Positions 1 through 5,496 of a DNA stretch of 14,646 bases are shown in pieces. The position numbers were made by a program, and so were the translations under genes. This DNA comes from Desulfurococcales archaeon. Lineage in GTDB: Archaea; Thermoproteota; Thermoprotei_A; Sulfolobales; NBVN01. The DNA is taken from assembly GCA_021158735.1 (NCBI GenBank), contig JAGGUC010000036.1, forward strand, positions 1 to 14,646, given 5' to 3'. Positions within the stretch are counted from its first letter, which is position 1; every line of letters begins with the position of its first letter. The notes beneath the pieces are model-generated. The model saw only the letters and a program-made list of their open reading frames with translations. It made no database searches and was not told the DNA's origin.

Positions 1-20
1 AATATATGGCGGTGTTATAG

Positions 21-554
21 GTGGTTGAAAGCAAGCGCGTATTCCTAAGCATTCTAGCTGCTTTATTATCCGGTACTATTTTGGTACCTCTTACTGTTTC
101 ATTACTAGGCAATTTAAATCAGTTTGTCAGAGAGCTTGTAATCGCTCAATTGGAGTTGGCTGGGGCTCCACCTAACGTAATTAATGCCACATTAGATAGT
201 ATTGAAGGAATGATGAACTATATCATCCTTCTATCACCCGTATCCTCAATACTGCAGTTAGTTTTATTTGGTGCCATCATGGGGCTCCTCTACGGTTACT
301 TAATAGAGAAACGCAGTGTAAAACCTGTGTATTCAGCACTATTGACAGGTTCTACTTACTTAGTACTACTTAATCTACTACCTATTGCTATTATTTCTGT
401 AACTCAAGCGGAAGTTGCTGAAGTACTCTTTAGGTACATTCACCCACTAATAATCATCGCACCAGGTGTAACCTATACTGCGATCCTAACCGTCTTCAGC
501 GCTGTCAAGGGACCGTGGAATAAGTGGGCTGAAGCTAAGCCAGAGAAGTATTAG
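21..554 (+). CDS. Four-helix integral membrane protein of unknown function
   Basis: This 177-residue protein has four hydrophobic segments, at about residues 7-29, 66-92, 103-127 and 140-163. The loop between the first two (about 30-65) is long and carries acidic residues and one N-x-T sequon. The C-terminal tail is short and charged. The start must lie after an in-frame TAG at 18-20. The GTG at 21 follows a GGCGGTG Shine-Dalgarno-like stretch at 8-14 with six bases of spacing, so this start is well supported. I do not recognise the family and see no catalytic motif. Its upstream neighbour is outside the window, so an operon cannot be judged. Downstream lies about 200 bases without a clear gene, then pseudogene remains on the other strand. 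A small transporter subunit or a membrane anchor are both possible; neither is shown. Confidence 0.72.
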   Translation: MVESKRVFLSILAALLSGTILVPLTVSLLGNLNQFVRELVIAQLELAGAPPNVINATLDSIEGMMNYIILLSPVSSILQLVLFGAIMGLLYGYLIEKRSVKPVYSALLTGSTYLVLLNLLPIAIISVTQAEVAEVLFRYIHPLIIIAPGVTYTAILTVFSAVKGPWNKWAEAKPEKY

Positions 555-753
555 CACTACCTGCCCGCAAACAACTTCATAAATTTGAATCAGGAGCTTA
601 GCAATGACCTCAGAACTATGATTAACCTTAACTAACCCTAATTGGACTCTAATTACATTAATTCACAAGTCCTGTAAAGTCATATCTAGCTGAGATTCTG
701 CTCTTAAGTATTTCAGATATTAGGAACACGCCATAATCTTCTCAGTACCTAAT
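555..753. other. Intergenic stretch, no gene seen
   Basis: This stretch between the membrane protein gene and the readable part of the ATP-grasp pseudogene is AT-rich and broken by stops in all frames. On the minus strand it would be the 3' part of the pseudogene. One frame gives a short open stretch near 660-745 with no secure ATP-grasp motif. I see no tRNA, no strong hairpin and no promoter that I would defend. Confidence 0.4.
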
Positions 754-1281
754 TCAGAAGTACTCCCGCCCGAGGCTGTAAGTTATGAATGACTTGGAAC
801 CGCCAGCCCCCTCCTCTCCCTCACCCATAGGGGTGTGTTGAGGTGGGCAAATGCCTCAGCAATATCTAAGTAGTTGCGGACTAGAAATGTCTTCGGCTGA
901 CCTACACTGCCCTTCATGACTTTATGTGCGAGCCACTTGTCCTGAGCTACCTCCACAGTACACGGGTCGGGCAGGAGCGTCAAGGCCGTGAGCTCGCCCT
1001 GTGCTTAGATACTGCCAGAACCTCGGGGTCAGGTGATGGAATTATGACGTCTACACCCTCCTTCTTGACCGCCCTACTCAGTGCTTCAATATATGACTCG
1101 CCCCCAGCCCTAGGTACTAAGTAAGTTCTCTCAACGTACCTCTGCCCTAGCAGTAGGTTGTACTTGACGGAATCCATCCCAATAATTACGATTTCCTCCC
1201 TCGACTTGAGGAGGGAACTGGCAATTCCTTGAGCTGTGTTACCACTTATCCCAGTCAGCAGTACAACTTTTTCCTAACCAA
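754..1281 (-). pseudogene. Decayed ATP-grasp (carbamoyl-phosphate-synthase-like) gene with three frameshifts
   Basis: Reading from a TTG at 1281-1279, one added base at each of three homopolymers restores a continuous frame: the A5 run at 1268-1272, the G3 run at 997-999 and the G5 run at 807-811 (minus-strand bases). The joined protein begins with a nucleotide-binding-like strand and loop (VVLLTGISGNTAQGIA). It continues through a D-x-x-P segment (VDVIIPSPDPEVLAVSKHR) and LLPDPCTVEVAQDKW, then reaches RRGAGGSKS, the R-x-GAGG motif of the ATP-grasp fold. This order is that of CarB-like ATP-grasp ligases. Readable sequence stops at a TGA at 754-756 after about 176 residues. Intact relatives are usually over 300 residues, so the C-terminal half is missing or unrecognisable. 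Three separate shifts plus truncation favour a true pseudogene over a single sequencing error. The substrate is unknown. It lies divergent to the DUF1177 gene and shares its higher GC content. Confidence 0.75.
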
Positions 1282-1320
1282 GACCTACATCCTCAGCTTG
1301 ACTTAATAACTTCTACAACC

Positions 1321-1340
1321 TTTAACTATTTATAGTTAAA
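1321..1340. promoter_or_regulatory. Perfect inverted repeat between ATP-grasp remnant and DUF1177 gene
   Basis: TTTAACTAT, two bases, then ATAGTTAAA: nine-base arms that match exactly. The repeat contains a TATA-like core and sits about 40 bases upstream of the presumed lost start of the pseudogene (1281) and 92 bases upstream of the DUF1177 start. It could be an operator covering the pseudogene's TATA box. The AT-rich composition makes a chance dyad somewhat more likely, but nine perfect pairs with a two-base gap are uncommon. Confidence 0.45.
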
Positions 1341-1431
1341 AGTGTTCAACAATAATATATCTACCTGATCTGTGATGTTACTGCCGAGTTAGAGATATTA
1401 TCTTGGGGTACATCAATTTTTAACTTGAGGT

Positions 1432-2385
1432 GTGAGTACGTCCTGCCTAAAACATGTTGTTGAGGTAGTTGACCTGCTTGAGAGCCCTAGTGTTGATGGT
1501 GGTGCTGTAAGGGAGTTCTTTGAGAGCAAGGGTCTTGAAGGCCTTGACGTAACTACAGAGCGTATCAGAGGTAGTAAAGGCTGGACCAACTTCGTGAAGG
1601 TAGTAATTCATGGGAGAGGCGGTAAGTCTGCTGGCGGGTCCGCGCCGACGCTCGGGGTTGTTGGTAGGTTGGGAGGTATTGGTGCTAGGCCGTCTTTAAT
1701 CGGGCTGGTCTCGGATGCTGATGGCGCTGTCGTCGCTCTCGCTACAGCATATAAGTTGGCTGAGCTGCACGCTAGAGGCGACGTGCTTGAAGGCGATGTA
1801 ATGGTGGTGACGCATGTGTGCCCGAGCGCGCCTACGGAGCCCTACGAGCCAGTGCCGATGATGTCGTCACCAGTCGATATTTTCGAGTTGCTTAAGCGTG
1901 AAGCCGACCCCTCCATGGATGCGATACTGTCGGTGGACGCTACGAAGGCTAACTGGGTGGTGAAGCATGCCGGCTTCGCTATCACACCCACTATTAAGGA
2001 GGGCTGGATCCTTAAGGTGAGTACTGACCTAATCAACATATACATGCGGGTTACTGGCGAGCCACCGGCCGTGGTACCCATAACGATGCAGGACATCACA
2101 CCCTACACAACACCGGTGTACCACATAAACAGTATTGTCCAGCCATGGATATACACTAGGGCTCCCGTGGTCGGCGTAGCTACAACAGCCAGGATTGCCG
2201 TGCCTGGCTCAGCAACAGGAGCTACTAATATCTGGACACTCGAGCAGGCAGCAAGGTTTGTGGTGGAGGTAGCTAAGGACTTCACGGCTGGGAGGGCTAA
2301 GTTCTACGACGAGGAGGAGTGGAGGAAGATAGTTTCGATACACGGAGAACTTAGGGATGTCATGAGGAGGGGTGCCCCACCCTAA
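1432..2385 (+). CDS. DUF1177 family protein
   Basis: This 317-residue protein matches the DUF1177 family in length and in recognisable conserved blocks: LGVVGRLGGIGARPSLIGLV near residues 74-93, a VSDADGAVVAL block, THVCPSAPTEPYEPVPMMSS, a D-A-I-L-S-V-D-A-T-K block, and MQDITPYTTPVYHINSIVQP. The family has no established reaction; conserved His, Cys and Asp residues suggest an enzyme, but this is inference. An in-frame TGA at 1426-1428 fixes the start downstream of it. The GTG at 1432 overlaps a GAGGTG motif, so either spacing is very tight or the mRNA is leaderless. The gene is GC-rich (about 62 percent in the stretch 1681-1740) compared with most of the window, which suggests acquisition by transfer. 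It is convergent with cobT, from which it is separated by a T-rich terminator zone, and divergent from the ATP-grasp remnant. Confidence 0.88.
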   Translation: MSTSCLKHVVEVVDLLESPSVDGGAVREFFESKGLEGLDVTTERIRGSKGWTNFVKVVIHGRGGKSAGGSAPTLGVVGRLGGIGARPSLIGLVSDADGAVVALATAYKLAELHARGDVLEGDVMVVTHVCPSAPTEPYEPVPMMSSPVDIFELLKREADPSMDAILSVDATKANWVVKHAGFAITPTIKEGWILKVSTDLINIYMRVTGEPPAVVPITMQDITPYTTPVYHINSIVQPWIYTRAPVVGVATTARIAVPGSATGATNIWTLEQAARFVVEVAKDFTAGRAKFYDEEEWRKIVSIHGELRDVMRRGAPP

Positions 2386-2390
2386 CCCCT

Positions 2391-2421
2391 AAATTTTTTA
2401 CTTAAATTTAAAATTACGTAC
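2391..2421. terminator. T-rich bidirectional terminator zone between DUF1177 gene and cobT
   Basis: The 36-base gap between two convergent stop codons holds T6 at 2394-2399 for the plus strand. The self-complementary TTAAATTTAA at 2402-2411 is followed by an A-run that reads as T-rich on the minus strand. Archaeal termination commonly uses oligo-T without a hairpin, so the gap can serve both genes. Confidence 0.5.
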
Positions 2422-3531
2422 TCAGGTACTCCATGAGGATAGTGCTTTAGCGTATAGGTTGTCAATTACTACTACGTATTCTTCAGGATCGAGCCCGCTC
2501 CTCAAGTAAGCAGTGAGTAGAACTGCCCCGAGCCCGAAGCCCTCCTTAACGTACCCACGCTCGTAGAGCCTAAGCCCCTCATGTCTTGAATTACTCAAGT
2601 CTATACTTAAGTAGGTAATAATCGAGTCAGGTGCTAAGCCGCGGATCAATTCCGCAAAACCCGCTGAGGGGTCCTCAGCAACCCACTTAGTAGTTACTAC
2701 GGATAACTCACTAATATTCTCGCCTATCTCCTTAAGCAGTGCCAGCACCGCAGCCATCTGAGTACCCCCGCCTAGGATGACTCTGACCCCGCGCCCCAGC
2801 AGTCCAGCAGCTAGCCCAGCAACCGAAGGAATTACCGGGTCACCTACTACTTCAAGCACGTCAAAAACATCACCTACCTCACGCTTCTCTAGGCACTTAA
2901 GTGCTTCACTAATAACTGACTCCTTAATGGACTTAGGTGCCTCAGGTAATGTGGAACTGACCCCGCCTACTGCTCTATAGCCAAGAGCCTCAAGAAATGC
3001 TGCAGCCGTTGTTGTACCACCAGGTATGCTCTCACCGATAATAACACAGTCATACCTACTGAAAGCATCAGCTAAATCCGAAGCCTTCTTAAATACCTCC
3101 TTAGCATTCTTAACGCCTTCACACTTCCTTATATCCCCGCCTGGTGCAATATCTAAGGGCATGTGCTGTACCTTAGGCTTCTTCTTGAGGCCTGCTGCAA
3201 TGAGCCTTAAGTTAATACCATACATCTTACATAAGGCCCCAATAATAACTGCTGGTGACGGGGCACCTACAGGAGATATAGGTAGTACATTATGAGTCAA
3301 TGGTCTGCCAGCAAGAGCTACCTCAGCCTCTATAGTAGGGAGGTCCATAGGACTTAATGACTCACCACCTATAGTGATTACACTTCTTAATGAAGCCAAC
3401 GTAATGCCTGGTACCTCAGATACTTTAGTAGATGAAAGAACCACAGCTAGAGATACTTCACCAGTACTCAAGAACTTAATAAGTTCTCCTAATTTACTGC
3501 ACCCGCTTAAGCACTTAATTTTAGAGTACAA
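2422..3531 (-). CDS. cobT: Archaeal-type CobT: nicotinate mononucleotide-dependent phosphoribosyltransferase (cobalamin lower-ligand activation)
   Basis: This 369-residue protein has the signatures of the archaeal CobT-like family (UPF0284/TIGR00303 type): GESIPGGTTTAAA at about residues 166-178 and a glycine loop GGGTQM at 254-259. CobT enzymes transfer the phosphoribosyl group of nicotinate mononucleotide to the lower-ligand base, giving alpha-ribazole phosphate for cobalamin assembly in the cytoplasm. An in-frame TGA lies a few codons upstream, so the TTG at 3531-3529 is the first practical start. A GAGGG stretch about 12 bases upstream may serve as SD. The start overlaps the end of the upstream HAD gene by 11 bases, which implies co-transcription and probably translational coupling. 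Length is normal and no motif is missing. The assignment to the family is firm; the exact base substrate is not known from sequence. Confidence 0.9.
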   Translation of the reverse strand: MYSKIKCLSGCSKLGELIKFLSTGEVSLAVVLSSTKVSEVPGITLASLRSVITIGGESLSPMDLPTIEAEVALAGRPLTHNVLPISPVGAPSPAVIIGALCKMYGINLRLIAAGLKKKPKVQHMPLDIAPGGDIRKCEGVKNAKEVFKKASDLADAFSRYDCVIIGESIPGGTTTAAAFLEALGYRAVGGVSSTLPEAPKSIKESVISEALKCLEKREVGDVFDVLEVVGDPVIPSVAGLAAGLLGRGVRVILGGGTQMAAVLALLKEIGENISELSVVTTKWVAEDPSAGFAELIRGLAPDSIITYLSIDLSNSRHEGLRLYERGYVKEGFGLGAVLLTAYLRSGLDPEEYVVVIDNLYAKALSSWST

Positions 3532-4132
3532 CTCGGTAGTCAGCCCTCACCCACCTCTCGATGTGCCTGCAGTTTGCGAGAAGGTCAGTAATTAAGTCTA
3601 CTACTTCCTCAGGACCCTCAACTATAACCGTCTTAACGCCAGCTAACTTACCTGCTTCTACATCACCAATCCAGTCACCAATGAATAAAACCTCTTCTTT
3701 TCTAACTCTGAAGAACTCCATGACTTTGAGCAGCTGAGAGACCCTATCAGCTGCATCATCTCTGGTAACTATTAAGTCAAATACTCCCTGAATACCTGCT
3801 TTATCTAGAAGTGGCTTAGTAGTCCTCCACGACCTTAATGTAACTAGAGCTACCCTGTAGTTACACTTCCTCAAATTCCTAAGTAGCTCAGGAATCTTGC
3901 TTGGGCATACAGCTGATTCAATACTTCTTAATTCTTCGCTCTCTATAAGCTCTATTACATTACTGAACTTCTCGTTTTTGCTGTAGTACTTAATTACTGT
4001 AGTAGCTATAGGCTTAAGCGGGGCATCCTTGCTCAAACCCAGAATCTCCCTGATTCTCTCCCTAATACTCTCCCAGTCGATGTATGTCCTAACTAAGGTT
4101 CCATCAAGATCAAGAATTACTACCTTATACAT
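3521..4132 (-). CDS. HAD-superfamily phosphatase (phosphoglycolate-phosphatase-like)
   Basis: This 203-residue protein carries all HAD motifs in order: motif I DLDGT at residues 8-12 (nucleophile D8, acid/base D10), motif II threonine T98 in VTLRSW, the motif III lysine near K106, and motif IV GDWIGD at 152-157 with the two metal-site aspartates. The insert between motifs I and II is a small alpha-helical cap of the C1 type, as in the Gph/PGP subgroup. It should be a cytosolic magnesium-dependent phosphomonoester hydrolase. The gene ends inside the start of cobT (11-base overlap), so the two are almost certainly co-expressed. That context makes removal of phosphate from alpha-ribazole phosphate, the CobT product, an attractive but unproved role. 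Phosphoglycolate or general housekeeping phosphatase activity is the alternative. Start is the ATG at 4132; no strong SD precedes it, so a leaderless mRNA is possible. Confidence 0.87.
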   Translation of the reverse strand: MYKVVILDLDGTLVRTYIDWESIRERIREILGLSKDAPLKPIATTVIKYYSKNEKFSNVIELIESEELRSIESAVCPSKIPELLRNLRKCNYRVALVTLRSWRTTKPLLDKAGIQGVFDLIVTRDDAADRVSQLLKVMEFFRVRKEEVLFIGDWIGDVEAGKLAGVKTVIVEGPEEVVDLITDLLANCRHIERWVRADYRVVL

Positions 4133-4300
4133 GGCTTACCACGTATATCGTAATACCTGCAGTTAAAGGTGTTTTAGCTGTCATGCGTCACGAAGCACTA
4201 TTAGCGCATACCGTAGTTCGCTTAATGCAGTACTTCAGAGAGTACCTACTGAATGTCATACTAAACTATGGGCGTTACGTATTTTATTTCTAAAATATGA

Positions 4301-5047
4301 ATGAATACATGGCTGCTTAAGTTGATTGAGAAAATTAAAGAGCCCATGCTTAAGAGTCTTCTTTCCGAATTAGTCAGTATAGTAGATAAGGCAAAAGAGA
4401 AAGGACTTTCAGTCAGACTTATTGGATCAGCAGCCATATACCTGCACGTACTTAATTGTGAGGAGTGTCTTGAACTATATGAGAAGTTACTTACACGCGG
4501 TCCAACACCACCTAAGCTAGCTGTTCCAGAAAAAGCACCAGCCCCTGCTGAAGCTCCCACACCACCTACGGCAGTAAAGCCTGAAGAAGTTGCTGAGAAA
4601 GTCACAGTAGCACCTGCAAAGCCGGAGACTAAGGTCAAGGAGGCACCAGCACCTAAGATCCCTGAAATTGAAGTTTTAGAAGAACCGAAAGCTCTAGAGG
4701 ATGAAGTACTCTTGAGTACGCTTATGCTTAAGTCTGAGCTTACAGCAAATATTAAGGTCGAGGTACAAGGGAGGAACTTACTGAACTATGTGGGCAGCCG
4801 CCTAGTTGAGCAAGTGAGAGACCTGCGTGATACCCACATGTATGTGAGTATTAGGGTTCCAGACGCTCATATAAGGCTTTTATTTACTAAGGGTAAGCTA
4901 GCTGGCGTTAGAATAGACTTAAGTGATGGGACAGTACTTAATGGTAAGGAAGCTCTCAGCAAATTAGCTGACACTAGCGACATAATAAGGACTAAGGCCT
5001 ACGTATTCAGGGTTCCCGAAGACGTAGTTAAGCAAACCACTACTTGA
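4301..5047 (+). CDS. Uncharacterised cytosolic protein with Pro/Ala-rich hinge
   Basis: This 248-residue protein has three visible parts. Residues 1-66 form a mostly helical region ending in a C-x-x-C pair (NCEECLEL). Residues about 67-125 form a linker rich in Pro, Ala, Glu and Lys with repeated AP/KP-type units. Residues about 130-248 form a compact alpha/beta domain with alternating hydrophobic strands (for example MYVSIRVPDAHIRLLF and KLAGVRIDLSDG). There is no signal peptide or membrane segment, so it should be cytoplasmic. The ATG at 4301 has no clear SD; leaderless translation is likely. It ends five bases before the convergent 100-residue gene and lies upstream of the pilin-like operon, which may or may not be meaningful. 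I do not recognise the family. The hinge suggests a flexible two-domain adaptor. Codon use resembles the neighbours. Confidence 0.72.
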   Translation: MNTWLLKLIEKIKEPMLKSLLSELVSIVDKAKEKGLSVRLIGSAAIYLHVLNCEECLELYEKLLTRGPTPPKLAVPEKAPAPAEAPTPPTAVKPEEVAEKVTVAPAKPETKVKEAPAPKIPEIEVLEEPKALEDEVLLSTLMLKSELTANIKVEVQGRNLLNYVGSRLVEQVRDLRDTHMYVSIRVPDAHIRLLFTKGKLAGVRIDLSDGTVLNGKEALSKLADTSDIIRTKAYVFRVPEDVVKQTTT

Positions 5048-5052
5048 GCTAC

Positions 5053-5355
5053 TTAAATTCCCGGGTATCCTAGGTCATCCTTAACATCAATTACTTGAGC
5101 TTTATCAGGTAGCTCTAATTCTTCTTCTGATCTGCAGAAGACTATGGCTCCCTCAATAAATACTACGTACTTATGCACCACCTTACTCTTGAGAACCCCT
5201 TTCTTTCCCCTAGCATGAATAACTACTGGCTTTTCCCTACCTTCAATGAACTTTACGAAATCGCTAGGGCTAAGCTCTATGAGTATTCTATCAAGGAACC
5301 TAGAGATACCTTCAGCATGCAGAAGCCCCAGAATACACCACCACAATATATTCAT
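5053..5355 (-). CDS. Small uncharacterised protein, 100 residues
   Basis: The ORF encodes a hydrophobic N-terminus (about residues 3-13, ending in LLHAEG) followed by a soluble region with beta-strand-like runs (KPVVIHARG, HKYVVFIEGAIVF) and an acidic C-terminus. I do not recognise it. It is convergent with the 248-residue gene, with only five bases between stops, and divergent from the pilin-like operon. The ATG at 5355 is the longest start, but a TTTAATAT element lies only 9 bases upstream of it. An archaeal TATA box normally sits about 25 bases before the transcript start, so translation may begin slightly downstream (for example the TTG at codon 4), or another promoter is used. The tight gene packing and reasonable composition argue that it is real. 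Confidence 0.62.
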   Translation of the reverse strand: MNILWWCILGLLHAEGISRFLDRILIELSPSDFVKFIEGREKPVVIHARGKKGVLKSKVVHKYVVFIEGAIVFCRSEEELELPDKAQVIDVKDDLGYPGI

Positions 5356-5394
5356 TAAGACCCCATATTAAAGTTCCTCAATAATTTGCAGTGG

Positions 5395-5408
5395 TGCTAC
5401 TTGTAGCA
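5395..5408. promoter_or_regulatory. Inverted repeat TGCTAC-TT-GTAGCA in the divergent promoter region
   Basis: The six-base arms are perfectly complementary around a two-base centre. The site lies in the 141-base gap between the divergent 100-residue gene and the pilin-like operon, where a dimeric regulator could act on either promoter. A chance occurrence is possible at this arm length. Confidence 0.35.
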
Positions 5409-5446
5409 GGTAAATTCCTTAATTAAACACCGCGTCTCCGTTATAA

Positions 5447-5463
5447 CAAGATTTAATATCTTG
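5447..5463 (+). promoter_or_regulatory. Probable TATA box of the pilin-like operon inside a dyad
   Basis: CAAGAT and ATCTTG flank TTAAT, giving perfect six-base arms; the middle reads ATTTAATATC, a good archaeal TATA-like element. Transcription would start near 5480, leaving a leader of roughly 15-20 bases before the ATG at 5497. A protein bound to the dyad would block TBP, so this is a candidate repressor operator. Confidence 0.45.
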
Positions 5464-5496
5464 ATAGAGCGAGTTAGACTGGGTGTTTAGGCCTTA

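Noticed and set aside
754..780. GREY motif as proof of the ATP-grasp C-terminal half
   Set aside because: The match is only a few residues long (SLGREYF before a stop) and follows the GAGG motif too closely, so it is mentioned only as a possible deletion scar.
924..1124. Plus-strand ORF of 66 codons opposite the ATP-grasp remnant
   Set aside because: It is a shadow of the minus-strand pseudogene; its translation has no family resemblance and the minus reading gives clear ATP-grasp motifs.
3026..3595. Plus-strand ORFs of 89 and 73 codons opposite cobT and the HAD gene
   Set aside because: Both overlap genes with clear catalytic motifs on the minus strand and have no independent support.
4228..4253. 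Weak inverted repeats (CAGTA/TACTG, TTCAG/CTGAA) between the HAD gene and the 248-residue gene
   Set aside because: Arms of five bases with different possible pairings are expected by chance, and AGTAC-type words are common throughout this window.
4261..4638. Minus-strand ORF rich in Gly, Ala, Ser opposite the hinge protein
   Set aside because: The low-complexity composition is the complement of the Pro/Ala-rich linker on the plus strand; no start signal supports it.
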